Source: Gari tellinella
Taxonomy: Eukaryota > Mollusca > Bivalvia > Cardiida > Psammobiidae
DNA length: 64,000 nt
Reading direction: 5' to 3'
NCBI GenBank assembly: GCA_922989275.2
Contig: OV277863.1
Coordinates: forward strand, 49,520,999 to 49,584,998
A program made the position numbers and the translations under genes. Within the stretch, counting starts at the first letter, position 1. Every line of letters begins with the position of its first letter. The notes beneath the pieces are model-generated. The model was not told the origin of the DNA, ran no database searches, and saw nothing but the letters and a program-made list of their open reading frames with translations. Positions 9,535-20,357 of the stretch are shown one piece after another.

Positions 9535-10900
9535 AATACGCTATTCCTACCCATTTACGCGTTTATCTATGCGTAAGAAACGCATAGTGAACGGTTAACG
9601 AACGCTTAATGAACGCTTAACGAACGGTTAAGGCCTAACGATTTGAACGCGTTTAAACGCGTTAATAAACGGTTATACCCGAGATGCTGCGATTGGGGCG
9701 TCCGTTTTCCGTTTCACGCGGAGATTTCGGATCTTATCGATGATTGCCGTTTTAGAAAAATCCTAATGAAACGGGTTTATCAAAAACAAGAATCGATTTG
9801 TCACTGGAGTATTTTCGCGATAAAACTCATATTGTAATGCGATTTTTGAAAACATTTTCTGTAAATGAGACGCCTCTTATCAGGATCTAAACTGGTTTCG
9901 CTTATAGAATTTATATAAATATAGACAGTTTGGATCTCGATCATAATGCTGAGTGACTCGGCGTTTCATCGAGATTATTTCTGTTTGATATGTATTAGAA
10001 TAATTCCTTCCATGTTGATTTCTATTCAAACGGTTTGAATCCAGATCAAACGCCTGGCTGTATAGATCGGCATAGCATCAGGATCCAAACTGACAGCTTT
10101 GAATAAACCCAATTACTTTCATAATAGTTAACACTATCGATGTAGATGGGACGCCGAGTAGTTCGGTTCTTATGTTTTACAGCTGAGAATGAAGCATACG
10201 GTCTTGATTTCATTTTTACAGTTTGGCTCTAGATGAAATGCCGAGTTACGGGAGTCTCATCCATATTCAAACTATACAGATATCTTTTACTTTGATGAGA
10301 GAGTATAATAACTGACACATACTCGCATATAAGGTTTGGTTTATTTGGTTGACATTCCAATCAACCCCAATGGGGCATTATGATACTTACTTTGATAAGC
10401 CGCAGTTTTATTACCCCCCTGTCCGGCTTGTGACGCAACAGTGTTAGCGGCTAGCCCTGCATGCCACATGTGGCATTTGGGAATTCCGCATGTTCATAGT
10501 AATAGTAATATACACAATTTACATAATCCTTTTTAAACCGTATCCTTTATATGGGAGAATAAATGTATATTCATAAAACTCTCACAGGATAACCTTTCTT
10601 CTTAGAGAAAATGATTTCATAAAATTTTATAAGATTATATTTACTCCACAGTAACGATATTTACTAAATTCTTAAGTAGGATAAGAGCGGCCCGCAAGTC
10701 ATACATGGATTACCTCCCTTTCTCCATGATTACTCCCCTTTCATCCGGGCTCTTTTAAACGCGTTTAAACGCGTTAAGAAACGCGTTAAGAAACGGGTAG
10801 TAAACGCGTTAAAAGAAACGGGTAACGAACGCTTAACGAACGCGTAGGAAACGCGTAAGAAACGCGTAAAGTGGGTAGGAATAGCGTATTTACCACTGTA
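9535..10900. mobile_element. Family D element, 1.37 kb copy
   Basis: The ends read TAGTGGTAAATACGCTATTC (first base mutated) and GAATAGCGTATTTACCACTG, TA-flanked. Subterminal arrays of CGCGTAAGAAACG and GAACGGTTAACGAACG follow. The interior carries several monomers of the TCAGACGCC motif but no ORF beyond about 65 codons, so it is non-autonomous. The 584-bp copy at 44107 is the same family in the opposite orientation. Confidence 0.8.
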
Positions 10901-11094
10901 ATATGGCCCCAAATTGTATGCAGTGGATATCACGTTTAGCATAAACACGTTTATTTGAGAAAGTGCTACCCTCTAAAACCATACGATACTTCTTGAAATT
11001 AAGTTTTAAATGCTTGAATATTTACCTGCCCTGACAAACCTTAAGATGATGATATTTGGTTTGAGCGTTACATGGTCAGTATTGATATGTGCAG

Positions 11095-11433
11095 TGAAAA
11101 CCCCAAAACATATCTTATTTTGAACCTTTTTTGGGACGTTGGTAAGAAAATACATGTTTTAAATGTTCAAAGTTTTTTAATAGATTTAATATGCTGCAAT
11201 ACCGTCTTACTTAAAATTGCCGTCTGTTGTTGTTCTCAAAGTTACGTACTGGACCTTTTGATAGAAGAAACAGAATGAAGAGTGGCAATCAGCTTGAATC
11301 CAGATCAGTGTCTGTCTTTGATTCAATCTGTTTGCAAAAGTAGGCCATTTTCCCTCCCTATAACAATCTTCTCCGAACATCGCTCACAACCTTTACCTCC
11401 CATTGGGTTTTGTTGTAGCGAGAGATTACTGTA
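11095..11433. mobile_element. Family C element, left end eroded, abutting the TIR exon
   Basis: Homology to the copy at 9173 covers TCTCAAAGTTACGTACTGG through CTCCCATTGGGTTTTGTTGT and ends GATTACTGTA. Only 18 bp separate its right end from the TIR exon, so the host polypyrimidine tract is reduced to TTGTTTTATTTACATCAG. Confidence 0.6.
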
Positions 11434-11451
11434 TTGTTTTATTTACATCAG

Positions 11452-11924
11452 GTTTTGAGCAAGATGTATTCGAGCTGGATGTTCTCATACTGCATACAGA
11501 GGAAGACAGGATAGAAGCATTTGGGTTCAAAGAACATCTAGTGAACGATATTGGTGTAGGTGGGTTGTCCGTTCAGCTTTATGAAGAGTTCAATCTGAAT
11601 AGACCGCTGCTGTCAGTCCTGGGACATGTTCTTAACAGAACACGCTACGTGTTTGTCTTTATGACGAGGAATATGGAACAAGACAGAGTGCAACAGTTCC
11701 TGACAGAGATGACGCTGATAGAAAGCCTCAAGGACGAGAGAACCAAATACCGCATTGTGCCCGTATGGACGACCAGGGAGAGGCTGGATGTTCCCGTCAT
11801 GGCACCATTCCCTGGAATTCGCTACTGGCAATACACCGATGAGCTCAGAGATTCACATCAGTCGTATCTGACAAGCTTGAATAGACTCCTTGTTGAAGGA
11901 CGGGAAACATTTACCCGTGTTTGA
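11452..11924 (+). CDS. DED-TIR adaptor, C-terminal TIR-domain exon
   Basis: This terminal coding exon has 157 codons counting the shared junction glycine, and ends at TGA. It covers a full TIR fold: strand A DVLILHTEEDR, helix A, strand B LSVQLYEEF followed by the BB-loop region, strand C YVFVFMTRNM, helix C with a conserved TEM, strand D YRIVPVWTTRERLD, and strand E RYWQYTD. The LHTEED box 1 and absence of the classical RD..PG box 2 look more like TRIF/TICAM-type adaptors than Toll receptors. There is no transmembrane segment, so the protein is probably cytosolic. Such domains assemble on Toll-like receptors to relay danger signals, and some TIRs hydrolyse NAD; which applies here is unknown. 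Fusion to a DED is not the architecture of MyD88 (death domain), SARM1 (SAM) or TRIF (RHIM). Confidence 0.88.
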
Positions 11925-12305
11925 TTTATCTAAAACCATTGGCAGCAAACATATTTATATATATTACATTCGCTCCATCTCTTTCCCTTGTAGATATTGA
12001 CGTTTAATTCTTATAAACTGAATTTCCATCGTGGTTTGTTGGTAGCTTCGTCAAATGACCTCAAATCCGCATTTTCACGCTAAACTTTCAAATTGATGAG
12101 TTTAATGTTTACAATCGCGGATTAAAAGGAACTTTTTTGTTGCGTTCGAATAGTAAACAGCTTCATTAATGCATTTTCGGATGTTCCGTTCAGGGTACAC
12201 AACGTCAATATTCGTGTTAGAACCTGTTTAATTTATGGATTAACATACATGCATACCAAAAAAACTGTTCATTAATTTTACAAATTACAGCAAATATAAT
12301 GTAAC
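11925..12305 (+). other. 3' flank of the DED-TIR gene
   Basis: The likely 3' untranslated region has no AATAAA nearby. ATTAAA at 12121-12126 is the best polyadenylation-signal candidate. Nothing else is recognised. Confidence 0.4.
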
Positions 12306-12452
12306 TATGAACTCAGCTTTTCGGCTTATAAGCGAAATCAATGACAGAAAATAATCGGCAAATTAACCATGAAAATCGGTGCGCAATTTATGGAATTCGC
12401 CTGTCATTTTCTGTCGTTTGTGTCGCTTAAACGCCGAAAAGGGTCAGTTCAT
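12306..12452. repeat. Family F foldback, second copy
   Basis: The arms read ATGAACTCAGCTTTTCGGC and GCCGAAAAGGGTCAGTTCAT. Inner arms with ATGACAGAAAATAATCGGCA match the copy beside the first DED exon. Confidence 0.65.
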
Positions 12453-12514
12453 TTTTTAATAATACATTGAATCATAGCGAAGAGTATACTGGTCATTTAC
12501 AAACAGTGTACATG

Positions 12515-12767
12515 TACAGTGGAGAATCTGTTATTCTTTCCCGTTTAAACGCAAACGTACGCAAACGCAAAGCACTAAAACGTAGTAGAAAAGTACAACT
12601 TTTGGACAATTCTGATAATTCATGTTTATCTTGGTGACAAACAGTTTGGAGCCTGATCAGACGCCGGGTTACCCGGCGTCTGATCTGGCTCCAGACTGTT
12701 TGCAATGTAAATAATAGTTTTAGCGTAAACGCGTTTATTGGGAAAGAATAACAGATTCTCCACTGTA
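12515..12767. mobile_element. Family A element, complete
   Basis: The 28-bp terminal repeats are near perfect. The flanks on both sides read TACATGTA, so the duplication may be 8 bp rather than the usual TA. Confidence 0.9.
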
Positions 12768-12849
12768 CATGTAACGTGTACATTTGTGCTATGCAACCAG
12801 TGAATACCAACATCAGAGAGGACATAAAGGAGCCCTCTGATCAATGTCA

Positions 12850-12984
12850 GGGGTCCGTTTCATAAACCTTCGTACGACAAATGTTGTCGTAAGTCAGATC
12901 ATCTCAATTATAAGGTTTAAGCAATATGTATTAAAGTTTTGACTTACGATCGTTCATGTCGTACGGAGTTTTATGAAACGGCCC
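12850..12984. mobile_element. Family K inverted-repeat element
   Basis: Ends GGGTCCGTTTCATAAACC and TTTTATGAAACGGCCC, with internal arms CGTACGACAA/GTCGTACG. A second, longer copy is at 26444. Confidence 0.65.
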
Positions 12985-13040
12985 TCTGGACTGTTTGTCA
13001 TTTTGCAATATATTGCTGACAACAACTCAATATAGTCATA

Positions 13041-13262
13041 AATGGATGGATTGTATTGAAGGATAACTTTTATTTTACAGCACTGGGACACAAAATATGT
13101 CATTTAGCGCCGCTGGATAATGAGGGAAGATGAGATGAGATGAGATGATAGTGATTTCAGGAAGATGATTTCGGTTAATCTCATTTGTTGCGAAGCAGCG
13201 CATGGGATCAAAACCACCGACTGCCTTCCTTTAAGTTCATGGCAGAGGAATAAAAAGGCCCG
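13041..13262. repeat. Family J repeat, copy 1
   Basis: Shares TTACAGCACTGGGACACAAA, ATATGTCATTTAGCGCCG and a GATGAGATGA run with 14322-14487. Function and class unknown. Confidence 0.55.
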
Positions 13263-13610
13263 GACTTAATTGTAACCTGGAGTTGACCGTTAAAAGTATT
13301 TCTTGGTTGAATGACTTATTTCATATACATTTATTTCATCCATCATACCTAAACATTACATTTTTTTACTTGTAGAATGAAAACAAATGTGTTCTTTTGA
13401 TTAGTTATTGTAGTAACAATTACATGTGTACAGTCTACTGTCTATTGCAGTCACCGAGATATAATTTATACATTGCAGTTTTAGGGATCGAAGGCATGGA
13501 AGAGAGCGCAATTACATGTACACTGTCTAGGACAGCGATATTGCAATTCCGTGAACATGACAGTGTTTAGTCTGATGTTATCATAATATAAAAGTATATA
13601 TGATTACCAA

Positions 13611-13800
13611 GCAAACACGTTTATGCTAAGGCTGTTGTATTCACTGTGAACACTTTGGAGCCAGATCAGGAGCCGGGTAATCCGGTGTCTTATCAGGCTC
13701 CAAAATGTGTGTAAATTAGATTTTAAAAAATCTTACGAAATGATAAAAAAAAACCAATCACATTGTTATTGCATCGCGTTGCGCTTTGTTTGAAAAGAAA
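13611..13800. mobile_element. Family A element, truncated at the left
   Basis: Retains the interior from AACACGTTTATGCTAAGG and the hairpin GGAGCCAGATCAGGAGCCGG, then degrades through GCATCGCGTTGCGC. The left terminus is missing. Confidence 0.5.
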
Positions 13801-13849
13801 AGAAGACCGTCGTTTGATATTACATACTATATAGCTATAGCAGCCCGTG

Positions 13850-14036
13850 TTACAGTTGAAAAGACGTTAGTATTTCCCGTTTAAACGCAAACGAAACGCA
13901 TAGCAATAAAATGTAGAAAATGGCATTTTTTTGACAATATTCTAAAATTTCTATTAATCTTAATGGCAAACAGTCTGAAGCCTCGAAACTGTTTGCAATG
14001 GAAATAATAGATTTAGCGTAAACACTTTTATTGTAG
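13850..14036. mobile_element. Family A element, hairpin collapsed
   Basis: The left end TACAGTTGAAAAGACGTTAG is followed by a deletion that fuses the two hairpin arms (CAGTCTGAAGCCTCGAAACTG). The right terminus is lost. Confidence 0.5.
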
Positions 14037-14321
14037 ATCTGATATATACATAAATGATTATCATTCAGATAACATTAACTGTTATTGAATTGTTATGTAC
14101 ATGTACTATTTGGACCATTACAGACCTTTATCAATATATAGTCACGTCCTCCGCACACGCGTTACAATTTTGCTACATGCATTCATCTAAACAATCATTG
14201 GGGTTTATTTTGACTTGATTGTTTTTGCCAAAGGGTAATACAGGTCGAAATAAAAGATGAGAGTAACTCAATAGTTTTTATATTATCTTAATTACTTGTT
14301 TGGATAGATGATGAATGAGTT

Positions 14322-14487
14322 GGATTTTACGGCACTGTATCACAAAATATGTCATATAGCGCCGTTTAATGATTAGGGATGATGAGATGAGATGACGGTG
14401 ATTTCAGGACTTGTTGTTAAGCAGCACATTTGACCATACACCGACCTGCCTTCCTTTAAGTTCTTGGAAGAGGATATAATCTCGACC
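14322..14487. repeat. Family J repeat, copy 2
   Basis: Same phrases as copy 1: CACAAAATATGTCATATAGC, then a GATGAGATGAGATGA run and CTTCCTTTAAGTTCTTGG. Confidence 0.55.
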
Positions 14488-14560
14488 AAATAAACAGAAA
14501 CGTTCCCTGTGACAATTAAGCCCACGAACCACAAGGATGCGTTGAGTCGATCCGGGTTAA

Positions 14561-14672
14561 GCGGATGGTTCCGTGGTCCGTTGGTCTGGGCGGTTTCCCC
14601 TGTTTTGCCTTCTGTCCGCCGGTGCCGGGCCCCGGGTTCGGGTCCCACCAGAGACCAATATTTTTTTTTTAT
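14561..14672 (+). mobile_element. tRNA-like SINE head with T-run terminator
   Basis: A GC-rich tRNA-like block contains an A-box-like TGGTCTGGGCGG and a B-box-like GGGTTCGGGTCC. It ends in a run of T (about 14661-14670) that could stop pol III. It does not fold obviously as a functional cloverleaf with a clear anticodon, so a SINE head is preferred over a tRNA gene. Confidence 0.5.
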
Positions 14673-14904
14673 TGAAATACATTTTTTAAACAGAATTTCT
14701 TATCCTAAACTAATTCTTTACCATTTATATAAGCGTTTGACACATATTTGCAGGTTGCTGTTTTTGGTGCACCATCTGGTTGCGGGTCGCTTTGAGCCAC
14801 TATATGCTCGGATTTTGGAATTGTTGTTTTTGTTGCATATTCATGACTGTATATAAGTGTATATATTGGGATGATGATTCTAGGTTACTTTGACAAACTA
14901 TACA

Positions 14905-15425
14905 GTTGAAAATCATGCAGCTTACAGCGTGTTGAAGATGAAGAAGAGTGTGTCCTTATGCACATTTTGCTTTATCTTCAGCCTGCTTTAGGCTGCCAGA
15001 TACTGGGTTATAGAAAGGTTTTTTGTTATTTTATCATGCACCCGTTACGAATGTATTGAAATGGTGTAGAGTTAGTTTATCTGTTTTCTGATGTTATTTA
15101 AAAGTACTTTCTGTCTCTTTTACATAATACTCAACATGACAGACTTTGCAGACCCAGATTGGAGAGCACTTGAAGGAGGTCCCCAATCTGGGTCTTCACT
15201 GCCTACACAAGACAAGTATGTATTCTTTATAGTAAATTGATACACTATGAGTACCACTAGAGAAGACTTGGACAGAAATTTAACTACCGTATAACTCTTA
15301 CAGTACTTGGTTGGCTTGCCTCCTAAGATAGGTGATCGCTTGGAGGGGGTTGAAAGTGAAGCGGAATAGAAGAAATTCTCATTCCACTGCTCCTTCAGCC
15401 TGCTTGAAGCTATGGTCTACTAGGA
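14905..15425. repeat. Two degenerate family B hairpins
   Basis: One covers about 14911-15000 (TTGCTTTATCTTCAGCCTGC). The other covers 15320-15425 (GGTTGAAAGTGAAGCGGAAT with CTTCAGCCTGCTTGAAGC). The candidate exon 15136-15215 lies between them. Confidence 0.45.
15136..15215 (+). CDS. Candidate first coding exon of an unidentified gene
   Basis: An ATG opens a frame reading MTDFADPDWRALEGG, with a serine-rich tail, to a strong GTATGT donor. It ends with two bases that pair in frame with the acceptor at 15735. The exon contains a short inverted repeat, GACCCAGATTGG/CCAATCTGGGTC, so it might be hairpin remnant rather than gene. The product is not recognised. If the downstream links hold, it would be the N-terminus of a protein ending in the second TIR domain; that is inference from splice phases only. 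Confidence 0.3.
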
Positions 15426-15734
15426 CTTGAAAGTTTTTCTTATGATGTATACTCATGATAATGAAAAGAACTGATTTCTCTGATAGAGTATTGAGTTGGA
15501 GACACTAAGGATACTTACTGGAAAAGAGCAAATTACATCACCACTCTAAATATCACTTCTTGCTGTCATATTTTCCAGAGAACTTTTTACTGAAACTTTT
15601 TACTGAAATTTCTTCTTAAGCTTTTTATTACTTAAGTCTATTTTTTTTTCTTTGTTTCTCTTCTCTATTCTTTATCTTTTCTTCATGTCTTTCCTTTCTA
15701 TTTTTGCTTTCACCTTTATCCTGTTTCTTTTCAG

Positions 15735-15827
15735 ACACTTTGTTTATGGTGATCGGGAGACAAACTGCTGTGGAACTGAAGTGATGAACATCTCAAATAC
15801 TACTGTTGTGAAACTGCTTCCAAATGG
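15735..15827 (+). CDS. Candidate second coding exon (unidentified gene)
   Basis: The acceptor follows an unusually strong pyrimidine tract of about 95 bp (15640-15734). The frame continues with HFVYGDRETNCCG and then VMNISNTTVVKLLPN, ending with two bases before GTAATG. The second segment has the spacing of RHIM or cryptic-RHIM amyloid motifs but lacks the diagnostic QxG. An alternative is that this is the 5' leader of the LINE that starts here; the LINE frame can be read back to an ATG at 15824 inside this segment. The product is not recognised. Confidence 0.3.
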
Positions 15828-18800
15828 GTAATGCCCTAGAACTCTGGAGATGTTCCATCGGTCGGTTCCACGGCAGAAGTTTCTTATGTTGTAAGAAAGT
15901 ATCAGTAAAGGTATCATTCATTCCTTTTATTATTATCTTGTGGTTATATAATCTGAGTCTATACTGTACCAAATTTGTTATTAATTCTATTAATAGCTAT
16001 TATTTATACACAGTCTTATTATTACTACTGCTGCAGTCAGGCGATGTTGAACCAAACCCCGGTCCAACCACTAGCAATAGTGGCCACAGTCTCTCATTAT
16101 TGCATTGCAATATCAGAAGCATAAGACAGAAACTGGACTACATCAGAGACAGCTATTTAGACTTTGATATTTTGAGTTTTACTGAGACACATTTAGATAT
16201 GGCTGTATCTGATGATTTCTTGTTTCTGTCAGATGCTTATGATAGTTTTTACAGAAAGGATAGAACAAATCATGGAGGCGGAATACTGGTATACCTATCT
16301 AGTAATCTCATTCATAAAAGACTCTTTGAACTGGAAAACTTCTGCCCCGAATCAATCTGGATATGCATTACTATAAATCATGAGAAATATTTAGTTGGTA
16401 CCTTTTACAGTCCTAGAACTTCTGATCCTGAGTTTTTCCTGAACTTTAATAAGAATATTGAGAGAGCACTAGAAATAAGTAAAAATATAATCATTCTGGG
16501 AGACCTGAATGAAGACTTGTTGAATCCTAATTTTCGAAAACTAAAGGATGTACTTATAAATTTTTCACTACAGAACACTATCAGTGAACCTACTCGCCTA
16601 AATGCTTTACTGGTTCCTGTCATCATTCCTATTGACATGCACTATCTTGATTCTGGTGTAATACCAAACCCTCCTGATGTTAGTGATCACTGTGCAACTT
16701 TTATATTTCTTCCTTTTTCATACGAAATTAAAGCTAGTTTTGAAAGAACTGTCTATCTATATGCAAATGCTGACTTTCAGCTCTTAAGTCAAAATATTTC
16801 TTCTTTTGACTGGCAAATACTTTATAATGGTAGTGTGGATGAAGCTTGTGATTGTTTTACTAAAACTTTTCTTCAGTTTGTTAATGCCTGTATTCCATCA
16901 CGGAAAATATTAGTGCGCCCCGATGACAAGCCCTGGTTTGACTCTGAATTAAGAAAATTTTGTAGGAAAAGAGATCGATTAAGGAAATTAGCTTTCAAAA
17001 CAGGTAAATCGTCTATTTTAAATAAATATAAACAGCTAAGAAATAAAATAAACAACATGAAAAAACATGCTAAACAGTCATTCTTCAACTCATTAGAAAT
17101 TAACTTGGAAAATTTACACTCTAATGATAAGAAAGGTTTTTGGAGATTAATTAAACACTTTGTTAAAAATAATGATTGTTCTGCTAATATTCCTCCCTTA
17201 TGTGTAACCTCTAATAGAGGTGAATCTTCATATTATATAACTGATCAAGATAAAGCCGATTGCTTAAATGACTTTTTTGCCTCTATATCTTCCTTAAATG
17301 AAGAAAATGCTGTTCTTCCTGATTTTGATGCTAAAACCCAGAACTGTTTGTCAAACATAGTTATATCTGAATCAGAAATAAATGACATTATCAATTCCTT
17401 AAATATAAATAAGGCCAGTGGACCTGATTCTATCAGTCATAAAATGCTTAAAGGTGTTTCAACATCAGTTGCCAAACCACTTTCTATATTGTTCAACAGG
17501 TCCATTACTGAAGGGATTTTTCCTGACTGTTGGAAAATTGCAAATGTCATACTTATTTATAAAAAAGGTGATAAATCTTCTGTTTCAAACTATAGACCTG
17601 TATCACTTCTCAGTTGCTGTGGTAAATTGTTTGAAAGAGTGATCTTTAAGCACATGTACAATTTCTTTCTCAATAATAATCTTCTATACAAATATCAATC
17701 TGGGTTTTTGCCAGCCCATTCAACTACTTTCCAGCTTATAGATATCTTTCATCATATATGTCAATCATTTGACAATAAACAGTTTTCTTGTATGGTTTTC
17801 TGCGATATTTCTAAAGCCTTTGATAGAGTTTGGCACAAAGGTCTTCTCTTTAAATTGAAACAAAATGGTATTAATGGTTCTTTACTTGATTGGCTTTCCA
17901 GTTACTTGTCAAATAGAAGTCAGAGAGTCGTCCTACAGTCTAGCGTGTCAGCTTCTATGTCTATTTCAGCCGGTGTTCCTCAGGGATCTGTGCTAGGGCC
18001 GTTAATGTTTCTTATTTATGTCAATGATATATCTGACTCTCTACTCAGTTTAACTAGATTGTTTGCAGATGATAGCTCTCTCTTTTATTCGGCTACATCT
18101 GTTGATGATATAGAAGGTATTGTGAATCATGACCTTAATATCATATCTTCATGGGCTAAACAATGGCTGGTTACTTTCAATCCTAACAAAACTGAAGCTA
18201 TCCTTTTCTCTCTAAAAAAGTATGATAATCTACCACAACTAATATTTGAAGATACACCAATTAATTTTATCGAAAACCACAAGCACTTAGGAGTTACTCT
18301 TAGCCACAATGGTCAGTGGAATTCTCATATAGATAATGTAGTAATATCTGCCTCGAAAGTAGTAAACATAATGAGAAGATTAAAATTTACTCTAAATAGG
18401 AAATCTTTAAATCAAATCTATCTCTCATATATATCTCCTATACTTGAGTATGCATCTATAGTTTGGGATGGTTGCTCTGATAGCTGTTCAGATTCCTTAC
18501 AAAAACTTCAAAATGAAGCTGCCAGAATTGTAACTGGTCTTACTCGTTCTGTTTCATTAGAAAATCTTTACCGTGAATGTGGATGGCTGAGTTTGGAAAA
18601 GAGACGTAATTTTCAAAAGCTGCTTTTTATGTATAAAGCCACACACAGCATGGTACCATAATATATTACAGACTTGATACCTCCTACTGTTGAAGAATCG
18701 AACCCATATCCACTAAGAAACCGGGAAAATATTAGAATTCCTATTACTAGAACTTCAGTCTCACAAAAATCATGTATTCCATCCTCCATAGATTTGTGGA

Positions 18801-19222
18801 ATAGCTTAGATCTTGATTTGAGAAACATTGATTCATACACTAGTTTCAGACATGTATTATTAAATGACAATTCTCTCATAAATGTTCCATTATATTATTC
18901 ACAGGGAAACAGATACTTATCAGTTTTACATGCAAGAATTAGAAACAATTGCAGTAATCTAAATAACGATCTGTTTAATAACCACCTCAGATTGGATCCC
19001 TATTGCTCATGTACTGAAGCTATTGAAGATGCAGAACATTTCTTCTTTACCTGTAAGAATTATACACAGCCAAGATCAACTTTATTTCATTCAATTAGTA
19101 AATTTCAACCTCTGAACTTAGATACATTATTATTTGGGAAAAGATATTTAAATGACAAAGAAAATCTCAATATTTTCAGTGCAGTGCATGAATTTATTAG
19201 AGGATCTAAAAGGTTTACATGA
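15824..19222 (+). pseudogene. LINE ORF: 2A - EEP endonuclease - reverse transcriptase, one stop
   Basis: The frame is open for 945 codons, interrupted by a single TAA at 18659-18661, and resumes in the same frame to 19222. Residues 35-70 are hydrophobic, like a signal sequence, and lead into the 2A. The endonuclease follows (LLHCNIRSIR, FTETHLD, ILGDLNEDLL, SDHCATF). The reverse transcriptase has YRPVSLLSC, FCDISKAFDRVWHKGL, GVPQGSVLGPLMF and the catalytic FADDSS. After the stop, a C-terminal CxC...HxxxxC motif (YCSCTEAIEDAEHFFFTC) is preserved. The enzyme would nick target DNA and copy its own RNA into it. One stop in an otherwise intact frame means recent activity, or a readthrough or sequencing question. 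Confidence 0.9.
16040..16066 (+). other. 2A ribosome-skipping motif in the LINE ORF
   Basis: The codons encode GDVEPNPGP, matching the DxExNPGP consensus. The glycine-proline break falls between residues 80 and 81 of the ORF. A hydrophobic LYTVLLLLLL stretch precedes it. 2A sequences near the N-terminus of LINE ORFs are known from sea urchins and molluscs, where uncleaved and cleaved products can go to different compartments. Confidence 0.92.
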
Positions 19223-19227
19223 GTGTC

Positions 19228-19292
19228 AAGCAGTTTGGGTCCTGATCGGATGCCACGCTTCATGACATCCGATCAGGATCCCAACTGTCTGA
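19228..19292. repeat. H-type hairpin just after the LINE ORF
   Basis: Arms CAGTTTGGGTCCTGATCGGA and TCCGATCAGGATCCCAACTG around a short loop. It begins five bases after the stop codon, either as part of the LINE 3' region or as a later insertion. Confidence 0.6.
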
Positions 19293-19320
19293 AACTATCT
19301 GAAATTATAAGTAATTTACA

Positions 19321-19486
19321 GAGCTCCAGATAAAGGTAATAGTCAAAACTTAAACTTTATTTCGGCATTGGGCCCTGTGGGATCATTGCTCGTTAGAATC
19401 GTCTCTTTGAGACGATTCTGACAAGTAGTCGCATCATGGGATTTGGTGCTGAAGTGAGGAACAAAATGTTGAATTTGTCTAGTTTG
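19321..19486. repeat. Family N repeat, copy 1
   Basis: Shares CAGAGCTCCAGATAA, the phrase TTAGAATCGTCTCTTTGAG and TTTGGTGCTGAAGTGAGG with 43262-43432. Lies within the LINE 3' region. Class unknown. Confidence 0.55.
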
Positions 19487-19992
19487 CTTTATCTTGTCTG
19501 GAGCCCTGGATTTATAGATTTGGCAGCTTGGGATTGAAAAAATTTGATTTCTGCAAGTATATTTTGAGTAAAGGGAGACAATTCAAATGTTTAAGTAAAC
19601 CTTTTTCAGTTACAGTTGTCTCTCTTATACAGGATATATGCATGATGCCACTTACATGTATTCTTTATCTATCACTTACACCATATGACTAAATACACAT
19701 TTATTTGGTCTGAAGCATCTTTCTCTGACAGTCTTTCTCTTTCCTTCTTCTTTCCTTCTGTAGTCTTTTTCTTCAACACATAAGTTAAGTAATTTCGTCA
19801 TATTTCATCTATATGCCATTGTTCCTGTACTGTATATTTACAGTGTAGGGGGAGGGTCGGATCTAATGTTGTTATAACTTGTGACCCAACCCCAATTCCA
19901 TGTATATTTGAGGGAATAAAAATATGTTTAAACTAAACAAGGTAGGAATGTATCTGGGTTCCATTTTTTATTATTTCTACCTCCATTGTTAG

Positions 19993-20080
19993 CTTCCAGA
20001 ATCATTTTTGTGATGGTTTGAATTGGGAAAAGATCTTCGAGGCTTATATTATACCAACCTGTTTCGAAATACTATTACAT
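19993..20080 (+). CDS. Candidate third coding exon (unidentified gene)
   Basis: The acceptor CCTCCATTGTTAG and donor GTAAGAG enclose 88 nt. The first base completes the codon left open at 15827. The only open frame reads FQNHFCDGLNWEKIFEAY and then IIPTCFEILLH. It ends in phase 0, which is what the TIR exon at 29510 requires. The LINE would then sit inside the preceding intron in sense orientation. No domain is recognised. Confidence 0.3.
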
Positions 20081-20357
20081 GTAAGAGATCTGCAAACGTT
20101 GAAGAAACACAATATACAACATTGAATGTATTTTTGACATTTTCAACATATCCGAAACCTCGTATTTGTAAAGTATATAGCAAGGTAGAGACATCCTTAA
20201 TATTTCTTCTTTCAACGATACAAAACGCAATGCAATAAAATGTAGAAAATGACATCTTTTTCTGAAGATGTATTCTATATTTCATTGGTAAACAGTTTGA
20301 CGCCTGATCAGACACCGGGTTACATTGTGGACATCATGCATCAGCATAATATAAGTA

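Larger units (their letters stand above)
15828..19945 (+). mobile_element. LINE (non-LTR retrotransposon), Jockey/CR1-like group
   Basis: A nearly full element with an N-terminal 2A, endonuclease, reverse transcriptase and a Cys/His C-terminus. The 3' untranslated part runs through a GGGGGAGGGTCGGATC block to an A-rich end (TTTGAGGGAATAAAAATATG near 19911-19925). The exact 5' border and target duplication were not found. The assignment to a CR1/Jockey-type clade rests on domain order and the 2A, and is provisional. Confidence 0.85.

Noticed and set aside
14561..14672. Functional tRNA gene
   Set aside because: Box-like motifs are present, but a clear cloverleaf and anticodon are not. A SINE head explains it better.
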